The translations under genes and the position numbers were made by a program. From Hanleya hanleyi (taxonomy: Eukaryota > Mollusca > Polyplacophora > Lepidopleurida > Hanleyidae), in contig JAVTVY010037024.1 of assembly GCA_036873755.1 (NCBI GenBank), positions 1 to 64,000 on the forward strand: 64,000 bases of DNA, read 5' to 3'. The notes beneath the pieces are model-generated. The model was not told the DNA's origin, did not search any database, and saw only the letters and a program-made list of their open reading frames with translations. This document shows, piece after piece, positions 21,881 through 33,546 of the stretch; within the stretch, counting starts at the first letter, position 1, and each line of letters opens with the position of its first letter.

Positions 21881-23802
21881 GCCATCTGAAGCCTATTTCA
21901 TTCAATATTTCAATAACCACACAATATATCAACATAATTTTTGTCGATACACCAATATTTTATTGTTTCAGCACGACGATTATTTCACAGTAGATGTGGT
22001 GTATTAACAGCCATCTCGGATTTTCAAATTGGCTGCCATCATTTCCAATATGGCCTCCCGATTTTTAATTCGGACACCTTGGGCACACGTAGCTTTCTAT
22101 TAGTTAGCCACGCTACTGCATTGTACTTTGATTTTTGAAAGCAAAATGGTTCTACAGTGCTAAATTATTATGAGACAGTATATTTAAAATAATAAGCAAA
22201 AATAGCCAACCAGATATTGTTCATAAGATTTTCCAAAATGGCCGCCAGATTTTCATGTTGAATCACTTAGGCACACCCATTTTTGCGTTATTTGTCAACC
22301 CTACTGCGTTGCATTTGATTTTAGAAAGCAGGATAACTGTACAAGAATAGCAGAATAGTTGCCACAGTATTATAAGACAGTAATATTTAATTAAATAAAT
22401 AATGAAAACATTATTATTGATAAAGATAAGCAAATTAGTTAAATATAGTCAACTAAATATTATGAATTTTTCGACGGACTTTTCTCATAAAGCATCAAAG
22501 CTCACACGGAATTAGACATGAGATATGAGATATGGAGTCATTTCGTACCAGATTAATGTAGGCCGTAATAACTATTTTTCAAGATGGCTGCCATGATGTT
22601 CGGTTGTTCATGACTGTTTCATTATCTTGCTCGGAATATTATCGCCACCTCTTAAACGAGAGAACTAAACATTTCCACAGTTAGATGGTTAAATGCGAGC
22701 AGATTTACCTTGGTGGCTCAGCTGACATAGTCTTGTCGGGATGGCTACTCGAGCGACTTATTGTCTATAATTTTGATTTGATTTCTATGTGATAGAGCTT
22801 TATTACATTATGTCATGTAACTTAGTAAAGTAAGCTTTCTTTTAATCAAAACGTGAAGAACTACGTTGAAAGAAATACATTATTGAAAAAGACTTTTTTA
22901 TATTTGCACTAGGATCCAAATATTTTTTAACAGGAGGTTGGGCTGAATATGCTTATAGCGTGTCTAACTGGATCCATTAAAAACAACTTGGGAGAAACTC
23001 AGCGAAACGTTGTGGTAATAGATGTACTTATTCGAAAAGTGGAAATCCAGAAAAAATATTTGTGTTCCATTTATGTTCTCTTCTACGGCCATTTCAACCT
23101 CAATAAGTATGCACTTTTGTGGATCGCCGTGGGCGCCATTTTGAAAGTACCGATGGCGTTTTGAATCAAACAAACGAGCTGTATAACCCTGAAATGAAAA
23201 GCTAAAGAGATAGAGAGAGAGAGAGATTATATCCACTCTTATCTTCCCGAGTTTCTGGATAATGCCATTAAATGGGAACAGATAGGATTGAAAAATCATG
23301 AATGCTAAGATAAGCTCTACCTTCAGCGCATTTCATTTGGTGTGAACACAGCATGGTTTGTTTCCATTGGCAATATCTCTTTCATAGCGGACGGAATCAG
23401 ATGGCGCCCATATCGATTTGACTAAAGCAGGCTCTTGTCCATATAAATCCACTTCTAATTACTATGCGAATAAGGGGATATCGTTATAGAGATGCCCCAC
23501 AAGTGGTTTCAACTTAGTGGTTTCAATTTGGAGATGGGTCAATGGTGTATAGGGCCACAAAATCAATGCAGCAATCTGGCCGTTTAATATTTTTCACTTA
23601 CAACTTTTTTTAGCTACGTTCACCATATAACAAGTGAGAAATGACTACATTGTAGTCAAACCTGCGGCAGTGGCAATAATACAGTGAAAGGCATATCAGC
23701 GGAGGTAGTGAAAATTGTAGAAAAAGCGCCATCTGCCAGTGTTTTCATGCTAAAGGAAGTAATTTTCAACTTCTAACCCACAATTGTAGGAATTGCGTAA
23801 TA
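21881..23802. other. No gene seen; repeated GGC(G/C)GCCAT-type motifs and a GA microsatellite
   Basis: Several AAGATGGCTGCCAT / AAAATGGCCGCCA stretches (near 22035, 22235, 22580) occur in otherwise AT-rich DNA. (GA)n lies at about 23203-23226. Short open frames on either strand at 22949-23299 look like shadows. Confidence 0.5.
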
Positions 23803-26001
23803 CACTTCCGATCAGCTGAAAGGTTAATGTTAGCGCACCAATGGCGCGCAAACGGAATGCGCCAACACAAAGGTATAGCGCGCCAATGCCCATGATTATC
23901 GGCTGGCCATTGTTCTAACTCTGTTGAATGTAGTCCGTCGACATGACTGAACACAGGCCGCGCGCTATCAGCACGGTCAGACAATGGCTGGAAGCGAGCT
24001 GCTTTGTTAGCGAGCGATCATTCACGCGACAGAGCTCAAGAAAATCAGTTGGGAGTCCACGTGGCATTAATCGGCACGAATTTTTAAAAGGAAATAGATT
24101 TAAGTTTTATTTTAATCATAAACACTGCTTGCAAAATGGATTGTAATTTGTGCTTCGTCGGACACCTGCTTTCAAAGTTGACCCAGACTTGCGCGTCTCA
24201 CGGAATAGCTTTCTGGTATTAAAGAATAGGTATTTGTTTATTGGAAGTTTCATCTTACGGCCGCTTCTCATACAGATGCGCAAGTTCAAGTCATTCATTT
24301 TTATATATTCAAAATTCTTGCAAATTGTGTTGATTTTGACCATTCAAGAGTAAATGCCCGGGATTTTACTACCGGATTATGCAGTGTATAAAAGAGAATG
24401 GTAAAACGAACAGTGGACCCACATTATTTATAGCTGAAGTCCCTCCCTCCATCCCCGACATCAAAACCAACATTTCAAATGTGTTAATGTATACTTCCTG
24501 TCGAACAGTATAACGAATGTTATATTGTCAGCAAGAAAACAACACTGTAAAGATTAATAATCTCGTTAAGTTTGGCGTAAACAAGTGGAGAATATAAACA
24601 TAACAGTGCATTCTCTCTCGGACGGGGTAAAGCGATATCCCGCTTTCGTCCAACAAAATGCGCGTCTGTGTCTCATTTGAAAAGAAATGAAATGGCATTA
24701 ACTTATTGTTTATGTAGAAATCTCTGTTATTGTTTCTTTTTTGTTATTTAGCTGGAACGATGAATGCATAGGCCATAAATGTTAATTCTTATTTTCTCAT
24801 CGGAAGTTTCGTGTGCAACCTTTAACAGTCTGGCGGTAACGAATAAAGAGCATATACAATTGGAGTATTTGTCATTCTCTGTAAGGGGCTAATTGATCTT
24901 TTGAGTTTCTGTGTATATTTTGGTTAGGCGGTTGTAACAAGACAAGCCGATTCAAAGAGACAACTAGTCTGACCGAGCACTGCATGTTGCGCGGATTATG
25001 ACCTCGATTCGCCCGCGTGTCTGAATTTATACGAAGCTGTATTCATTTGAAATGTTACGTTCAACCGTTTTACTGACCGTTCTGAAAGAGGAGGCGGCCT
25101 TCGCAATTTGCACACCCCAACGTTTTATGAATTCTGATAATATATTTATCTTTGGGAAAACTGTTGGTAATGAAGATTATTCGTAGTCTCAACCGAATGT
25201 TCACAAGACGGCCGAGTTTCCTTGGAGCGCAAACAAAAAATAATAGATAATCATTTACAGCATTCTTATTGAAGTCAAATATTCTATATATTTTTTTAAT
25301 TACTTAGCCAGTAATTTAAACTGTAGAATAGATGGTGCATCCCCGACATCAAAACCAACATTTCAAATGTGTTAATGTATACTTCCTGTCGAACAGTATA
25401 ATGGATGTTATATTGTCAGCAAGAAAACAACTGTAAAGATTAATAATCTCGTTAAGTTTGGCGTAAACAAGTGGAGAATATAAACATAACAGTGCATTCT
25501 CTCTCGGACGGGGTAAAGCGATATCCCGCTTTCGTCCAACAAAATGCGCGTCTGTGTCTCATTTGAAAAGAAATGAAATGGCAGAGTGGAAGACGGCAGA
25601 GTTTCCATGGAGCGCAAACAAAAAATAATAGATAATCATTTACAGCATTCTTATTGAAGTCAAATATTCTATATATTTGTTTAATTACTTAGCCAGTAAT
25701 TTAAACTGTAGAATAGATTGTGTTCTTGCCGTACACCGCTAGAGGGGAACTCTTTGAAAACAATTCAGTGTTAAGCGGCGAAGGCTGTTAGCGCGCAATC
25801 TGCCAACGGGGAGCCTTTGTTTACCGTCGACATGCTCACAATGGTTCAGTGGTTTGACCGGACTATATTCTACCGGCACGTGGCGGCAACGGTCACATCA
25901 TGGGGGGGTGTAATGAGTCTTGGTGATTAGGCCAGCACGTTGGCGCGCTAACGGCGCGTAAACACTGTTCACTAATTGGAAGTTTAAGCTGATCTGAAGT
26001 G
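23803..26001. mobile_element. 2199-bp element with terminal inverted repeats, copy 1
   Basis: It starts CACTTCCGATCAGCTGAAAG and ends CTTTAAGCTGATCTGAAGTG-type sequence, giving imperfect inverted ends of about 20 bp. No transposase frame is visible, so it is non-autonomous. Inside, block M1 (24448-24702, CATCCCCGACATCAAAACC...) and block M2 (25206-25334, GACGGCCGAGTTTCC...) are repeated in the same order at 25341-25584 and 25591-25717. It abuts copy 2 with no spacer. Confidence 0.75.
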
Positions 26002-28199
26002 CACTTCCGATCAGCTGAAAGGTTAATGTTAGCGCACCAATGGCGCGCAAACGAAGTGCGCCAACACAAAGGTATAGCGCGCCAATGCCCATGATTATCG
26101 GCTGGCCATTGTTCTAACTCTGTTGAATGTAGTCCGTCGACATGACTGAACACAGGCCGCGCGCTATCAGCACAGTCAGACAATGGCTGGAAGCGAGCTG
26201 CTTTGTTAGCGAGCGATCATTCACGCGACAGAGCTCAAGAAAATCAGTTGGGAGTCCACGTGGCATTAATCGGCACGAATTTTTGAAAGGAAATAGATTT
26301 AAGTTTTATTTTAATCATAAACACTGCTTGCAAAATGGATTGTAATTTGTGCTTCGTCGGACACCTGCTTTCAAAGTTGACCCAGACTTGCGCGTCTCAC
26401 GGAATAGCTTTCTGGTATTAAAGAATAGGTATTTGTTTATTGGAAGTTTCATCTTACGGCCGCTTCTCATACAGATGCGCAAGTTCAAGTCATTCATTTT
26501 TATATATTCAAAATTCTTGCAAATTGTGTTGATTTTGACCATTCAAGAGTAAATGCCCGGGATTTTACTACCGGATTATGCAGTGTATAAAAGAGAATGG
26601 TAAAACGAACAGTGGACCCACATTATTTATAGCTGAAGTCCCTCCCTCCATCCCCGACATCAAAACCAACATTTCAAATGTGTTAATGTATACTTCCTGT
26701 CGAACAGTATAACGGATGTTATATTATCAGCAAGAAAACAACACTGTAAAGATTAATAATCTCGTTAAGTTTGGCGTAAACAAGTGGAGAATATAAACAT
26801 AACAGTGCATTCTCTCTCGGACGGGGTAAAGCGATATCCCGCTTTCGTCCAACAAAATGCGCGTCTGTGTCTCATTTGAAAAGAAATGAAATGGCATTAA
26901 CTTATTGTTTATGTAGAAATCTCTGTTATTGTTTCTTTTTTGTTATTTAGCTGGAACGATGAATGCATGGGCCATAAATGTTAATTCTTATTTTCTCATC
27001 GGAAGTTTCGTGTGCAACCTTTAACAGTCTGGCGGTAACGAATAAAGAGCATATACAATTGGAGTATTTGTCATTCTCTGTAAGGGGCTAATTGATCTTT
27101 TGAGTTTCTGTGTATATTTTGGTTAGGCGGTTGTAACAAGACAAGCCGATTCAAAGAGACAACTAGTCTGACCGAGCACTGCATGTTGCCCCGATTATGA
27201 CCTCGATTCGCCCGCGTGTCTGAATTTATACGAAGCTGTATTCATTTGAAATGTTACGTTCAACCGTTTTACTGACCGTTCTGAAAGAGGAGGCGGCCTT
27301 CGCAATTTGCACACACCAACGTTTTATGAATTCTGATAATATATTTATCTTTGGGGAAACTGTTGGTAATGAAGATTATTCGTAGTCTCAACCGAATGTT
27401 CACAAGACGGCCGAGTTTCCTTGGAGCGCAAACAAAAAATAATAGATAATCATTTACAGCATTCTTATTGAAGTCAAATATTCTATATATTTTTTTAATT
27501 ACTTAGCCAGTAATTTAAACTGTAGAATAGATGGTGCATCCCCGACATCAAAACCAACATTTCAAATGTGTTAATGTATACTTCCTGTCGAACAGTATAA
27601 TGGATGTTATATTGTCAGCAAGAAAACAACTGTAAAGATTAATAATCTCGTTAAGTTTGGCGTAAACAAGTGGAGAATATAAACATAACAGTGCATTCTC
27701 TCTCGGACGGGGTAAAGCGATATCCCGCTTTCGTCCAACAAAATGCGCGTCTGTGTCTCATTTGAAAAGAAATGAAATGGCAGAGTGGAAGACGGCCGAG
27801 TTTCCTTGGAGCGCAAACAAAAAATAATAGATAATCATTTACAGCATTCTTATTGAAGTCAAATATTCTATATATTTGTTTAATTACTTAGCCACTAATT
27901 TAAACTGTAGAATAGATTGTGTTCTTGCCGTACACCGCTAGAGGGGAACTCTTTGAAAACAATTCAGTGTTAAGCGGCGAAGGCTGTTAGCGCGCAATCT
28001 GCCAACGGGGAGCCTTTGTTTACCGCCGACATGCTCACAATGGTTCAGTGGTTTGACCGGACTATATTCTACCGGCACGTGGCGGCAACGGTCACATCAT
28101 GGGGGGTGTAATAAGTCTTGGTGATTAGGCCAGCACGTTGGCGCGCTAACGGCGCGTAAACACTGTTCACTAATTGGAAGTTTAAGCTGATCTGAAGTG
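26002..28199. mobile_element. 2198-bp element with terminal inverted repeats, copy 2
   Basis: Nearly identical to copy 1 across its full length, with a constant offset of 2199 (for example 23943/26142, 24150/26349, 25408/27607). It ends GATCTGAAGTG at 28199, followed by TA; copy 1 is preceded by TA at 23801-23802, so the pair shares one possible TA target duplication. Confidence 0.75.
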
Positions 28200-30343
28200 T
28201 AGGTCTGATGCCATATATATATATATTCACTTTCCCCGTTCAAAATCCAACGATTTTGACTGGTCCGTGCCGTCTATACTGAATTGACAGATGAAGTCAC
28301 AATGATCGCTTTGGCAATGTCTTGGTACAAGTATTGTGTATGTCAAGTTTCAAAACATTCGGTTCAGCCGTTGATTTTTGCAAATCAAAAAGGCTTTCAA
28401 ATATTTAGAAATCCAAATAAATTTTAAGGATTTAGTCATAGAGCGAAAATCTACGCTCTTCAGTCTCCATTCTCGCTTACTTTGCCGAGCAAAATGGTAA
28501 ATTTATATTTCCTGCAAAGTTAATTTTCAATGAAGTTACTATCAGGTCTGTCATTTTGATCTGTGAAACTATGGAATGGGGTTGAAGGTTTTGTCGAACT
28601 GTCGAAGAGGCATAATGACACTTTTCACTATTCAAATTGAGGCCTGTGACAGTCTTGATCTTCCATTAAAAGTTTCTGCATTTATGTGTGTTATCATCTG
28701 CAAAATAAATACCTTGACACTCTTTTCCATGCAGCAAGTCAATACCAAGACATGGTTTGCTCCTTTTATATAAATGATTAACTATTTCATTCTTAGGAAA
28801 TATCATCTCATCTGACATGTTCGGCCAAGCCTTTTCGAATGTTGCTGATTTTATTAAAAATAAAAATTAAAAATTAAGTGCGAAATTTCAGGGCTATTTC
28901 ACTAAACAAGCTCTGTGTGTGGGTGAATGATGTCGAATTCTCGTTATTATCTTTTGGTACATCAAATTATTGCATTACGGAAATGGCTGCCAAGTTAAAG
29001 TAAATATGAAAGATATCTAAGTATCAAAATCAAACTCAAAAGGCCCCCCCCCAGGAAATCAAGGCCCTAGCTTTTGACAACGAGGTCAAATAGATCGCTT
29101 TCATGGCCAGTATCTGCTGATATATGACGTGATTCCATTCGTAAAAATGATTGACAAAGTAACGTAAATTTTGAAGTGTAGAACCATTAATTTCTAGCAG
29201 AAATGGGCTCTGACTTGAGAGAATGATGTCAAATGCAATATGTTTCTGCCCATTGTCTGCTGATACACATAAGTATTGAATTTACGGGAGTGAATCTAAA
29301 GGGATTCGGAGTGCCGGAGAGGACGGGAACATCAATACCAGCGAAGTAAGGCCCTGGCTTGCGAGAATGAGGATAGAGAGGCTGTGTTCCGAAAGAGGAT
29401 CATTCAAAATAGTTATGTGCCAAATTTCATGCATGTAACCGAAAGTGCACAATGTAACTGCACAATTATGATGTATTGTTCGCTCACAGGGTTGTCTAAC
29501 TCATTAAATACAAAATAGTGATTTCTGTATTATAAAACCAGTTGCGCATAAAGTCAGTTTTGAGTGTTATCAATGAGTCGGATCGCTAAGACAGTAAGTA
29601 CAACTCCAGGGATTGGAGGGGCATTGTTTCGATTCCCACAGAGGGATAAATTATTCTTCCTTTCAAAACACATTTCCATATATGCGAATTGCTTGGGGGG
29701 TAAAGTTAAACATCATACCAAATTGTCATTTCTATAAGTTAAACATCTTTATTCAGCGAAAGTTGGTGAGTTGTTCCCTTATTTCTGAAACGTAATTGTT
29801 GAGTTTGTTTTTATGATGCATTATCTATAATTTGATACCAAGTATTGATCAATGTTAATCATAATGACAATGCGTTGCTTGTCAACTGTCAACCAATTTG
29901 TGCATTTATATCTAGATTGGATAGATAAAATGATTACTAGAAGTAGTGAACTTATTTTCTACTTACTAACACAGTCGCCTATGACTGTATGCAAATTACC
30001 TGAACCACTGACAAGGTTGTGGCTCATCTTCCTTGGTATTTAAGCAATTCAAGGATCTGAAATGTATATACATGTACATACTGTTCAGTGAAAATGGTAA
30101 TATCTGAAGACAATGATGTGTCGATCGACAGCTTTTGAACGACTGAAGTTTCCTATGTCTTGACGTAAGAGAATTGAAGTCTAAACGGAAATCAACGAAG
30201 CAATCATTAATTCCACCGAATATAGTTGCAAATGAATTCAAAAGAGCCTGAAGACAGGGTTGTCATGTGCGATCGGAGGTTGAAAAGAAAAGTGTGGCAG
30301 AGATCACACTCTCTTAGCGCATGCGTATTTCAAAAAGTCACAA
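28200..30343. other. No gene or repeat recognised
   Basis: AT-rich DNA with a TA run near 28215-28225 and low-complexity AAAATT near 28855-28875. No splice-bounded frame or family match seen. Confidence 0.5.
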
Positions 30344-30372
30344 GAACAACAACAACAACAACAACAACAACG
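30344..30372 (+). repeat. (AAC)n microsatellite
   Basis: About nine uninterrupted AAC units. Confidence 0.95.
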
Positions 30373-30460
30373 CGAGCCTCCCGTAGACCTGCGTGCCGCA
30401 GGTAAAAACATACGCTCTTCAACTTGAAAATGTTTCGCATATTCCAGCTTATGCCCATGC

Positions 30461-30695
30461 AATTACAAGCGTCTGGTCCGTCATTCATAATTCAGCCGTC
30501 GTCCATTAGAGAATATCCGCGTCCATAATCCAAAGACCTATTCCATATTCCATATAACAGTATTAGCACCAAATTCAAAAAGACAATCATAGTATACATA
30601 AACATATGCTTGTTTCCTGCAAAAGAGAAGCGGTCAACAGTTTTCAATGATGCCGGCAAGACATCATGATGTTCCAAAAATATCAAATCCGTATC
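30461..30695 (-). mobile_element. 3'-terminal fragment of a Penelope-like element
   Basis: 235 bp almost identical to 60488-60722, where it forms the 3' end of the Penelope-like insertion. Both begin, on plus, at AATTACAAGCGTC and end at AAATCCGTATC, with unrelated flanks. A minus frame in it has a hydrophobic stretch (MYTMIVFLNLVLILLYG), but four residue changes among few base changes between the copies argue against selection on protein. Confidence 0.65.
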
Positions 30696-31264
30696 TTTCC
30701 GTAATTTCGCATCAGGATCGACGTATGTGTTTTGAGCGAAATATGTCTAAAAGCCTATTAAGTATACGTAATTTCCTGTTTAGATACTTTATATCTATGT
30801 CTGTACATCTATACCTAGAGGCATATATTGATTTAAGTAAACTGTGAACTGTGGGTCGGTACAAGATACTTTGCTTATGTGACGAGTCCAATTACGTCGC
30901 AAACCATTACTACAGAAACTAGTTAAGTTCTGATGGGTTACCATCTTCACTCAAGGTTTCTTGAGTTTGGTTATTAATACCATTCTTTTAAAATGCTATA
31001 GCAGGCAAGTCACCTGCATTACGTTTCGTATTGTAATCCGGAGCTCAAGGGGTCGTTTAAGCAACTTGTGTGTTTTGCAAATTTCCATTGTCTTTGAATC
31101 ACATGAAAATCGTGTTGTCTTGTCAGCATCATTAAATGTCTTCCCCGCTTTGATGACCTCATCAGTGACGATAATTCAAAATCGAAAAACATGTAGCTTT
31201 CAACTTTCTGGATTTGGACTACCGTAATGTCGTTGCATTATTGTGTTAGGTAAACTATACGGAT
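30696..31264. other. No gene recognised
   Basis: Nothing beyond short open frames without splice or family support. Confidence 0.5.
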
Positions 31265-31499
31265 TAGTCCGTGGGCTGAGTAGGCCCACCTTGCACCCCC
31301 CCCCCCCCACCACTCTCCGAAACTATGATTTTTTAGTACTTTGGAATGTGCCGAAGAAGAAAATATATGTTAACACGCGAGCAATTGGGATGAACTGGCA
31401 GAGCAGAGAAGTTAAAAATTGCATCTAACGCCTTTATTTTGCGTTTACGGTAAGGGGGTGGGGTTGCTAAAATGTTCCTAACTTTTTTATTTGTTGTCT

Positions 31500-31880
31500 A
31501 ATTGATTGAAATGAGGTATCATTTCATTCAGCATTTTAATCAGTCCAAAACAGGAAACGTTCTAATATTTCAATATTATGACGTCAGTAGGGAGCCATCT
31601 CCAAATTTCACGAAAAAAATGTCAAAATTGACTAACTACAAGCAATACTGATAATTAGTCATATTTCTGCAACATTATCTATGTAACCTGGTTTAATATG
31701 TTGTTTTTATTTGTATTTTGTGCTTCAGTAGATTGAAATATTTCCAATGTTGTAAACTAGCACTAACATGGATAAATAACATAGCACTATGTTACTTATG
31801 CAATGAATAATAGGGGTGGGGTTGCTAAATGTTCCTAACTTTTTTATTTGTTGTCCAATTGATTGAAATGAGGTATCTTT
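31500..31880 (+). repeat. ~360-bp tandem unit inside the left copy
   Basis: TTGATTGAAATGAGGTATC recurs at about 31501 and 31859. The right copy has at least three such units (CAATTGGACAA near 38147, 38491, 38850 and 39215), so copy number differs between the arms. Confidence 0.75.
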
Positions 31881-32212
31881 TTATTCAACATGAGCCGGAG
31901 AATCAGGCCGATATAGTAAACTTCTAATATTTACTTATTGTGACGTCACTAAGGGGTCATCTACAATTTTCATATGAAATCGTATTTTTACCAAAATTGT
32001 TACCTAAAATGGTTCAAATGATTCTTTTTTTGGTTAGCCGAACACATGCAAGATACAAATATATTTGTAAGATGAGGACCCGGATGTAAAACCACAGTAC
32101 CCGGATGGAAGACAGAGGAACGACGGGAAAAACCCAGTGGGAAACTCGGATGTTGACAAGGTCCGAGCTGTAAAATCCACTGCCAACACATACACACACA
32201 CACACGCGCGCG

Positions 32213-33402
32213 TATGGTAGGCCGTAGGGGACAAAAATCACCATTTGGTGTAGACACATATTATTATCCAATCACAGGGCTGTTTTACGTGTTGACATTA
32301 ATTATTATATGTCTACATACAATTTAATTCGATATCATATCGAATTATTTTATATCCGTATACATATTATTTAGATACTGCATCAAATATTTCGATGCTA
32401 CATCAAATTAATTTGTATCCCCATTCAAATCATTTCGTATCCGTATACATATTATTTATATATGGCATCCCGATATTTAAAACTGTGGTTGGCCACAGAG
32501 GACAAAAATGGTTATTTGGTGTAGACACATTTCAGTCAACCATATCGCAGTTTTATGTATGTCATACATAATTCATTACATATGTCATACATAATTCATT
32601 CAATCACGACAACTGGAAATATGTATGACATGCAGTAATCGCTTCCGCCACAAAATGTTCTGTTTCCTGTAGAAATGGAGCAACCATAAAGTTGATTCTA
32701 TTTGCCTGTAGTGATAAAAGGAGCGGAAGTGATTTATGGCTGTAGTGATAAAAGGAGCGGAAGTGATTTATGGCGTCTATAATTCCGACGATTTCATTAG
32801 TCCAATACGATGCTACATCGAAATATATTTAGGATGCCATACCCAAAATAATATGTATACGGATACAAAATGATTCGATACAGTATCTAAATCATCTGCA
32901 ATGCGCATACAAATTAATTTGATGTAGCATTGAAATATTTGATGCAGTATCTAAATAATATCTATACGGATATAAAATAATTCGATACGATACCGAATTA
33001 AATTGTATGTAGACATATAATAATTAATGTCTACACGTAAAACAGCTCTGTGAATGACTAATAATATGTGTCTACACCAAATGCCGATTTTTGTCCCCTT
33101 CGGCCAGCCACAATTTAAATAGTGGGATGCCATACCTAAATAATATGTATACGGATACAAATTGATCCAATACAGTATCTAAATGATTTGAATGGGGATA
33201 CAAATTAATTTGATGTAGCATCGAATATTTGATGCAGTATCTAAATAATATGTATACGGATATAAAATAATTCGATATGACATCGAATTAAATTGTATGT
33301 AGACAGATAGTAATTAATGTCTACACGTAAAACAGCTCTGTGGTTGGCTAATAATATGTGTCTACACCAAATAGCGATTTTTGTCCCCTGCGGCCTACCA
33401 TA
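32213..33402. mobile_element. 1190-bp palindromic AT-rich element inserted in a CG/CA repeat
   Basis: The ends are TATGGTAGGCCGTAGGGGAC and its inverted partner ending GGCCTACCATA at 33402. The body is AT-rich and folds repeatedly: GTATACGGATA(C/T)AAA and GATGTAGCATCGAA motifs occur in both orientations at about 32330-32480, 32810-32990 and 33130-33290. Two further internal copies of the end-like GTGTAGACACA/GACAAAAAT block suggest insertion within insertion. The uninterrupted site is in the right copy near 37740-37750. Confidence 0.7.
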
Positions 33403-33501
33403 CGCGCGCAATGCGGCTCAGTCATACACCAGTACATCTCGGTCCTCGAGTTGGGGGTACTTGAACTAAGTGTGCTAAAAATAGATTATCAGCTAGCGTG
33501 C

Positions 33502-33508
33502 TATAAAA
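33502..33508 (+). promoter_or_regulatory. TATA box of the left copy promoter
   Basis: GTGCTATAAAAGGGAAGCGGCC, about 40 bp before the 2.9-kb insertion. The ~140 bp around it are roughly 90% identical to the mirror promoter at 37641-37647, including TGTGCTAAAAATAGAT and TTTCATCAG-CACTCTGAGAC. Confidence 0.6.
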
Positions 33509-33546
33509 GGGAAGCGGCCTGGCCATTTCATCAGGCACTCTGAGAC

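Noticed and set aside
30492..30686. Small hydrophobic frame shared with 60420-60713
   Set aside because: It lies antisense to nothing known at the 3' end of a Penelope-like element; most base differences between copies change the residue, so no sign of protein selection.
31300..31312. Poly-C / poly-G tracts as regulatory quadruplexes
   Set aside because: The tract at 31298-31311 and its mirror at 39413-39426 differ in length; a simple homopolymer is enough explanation.
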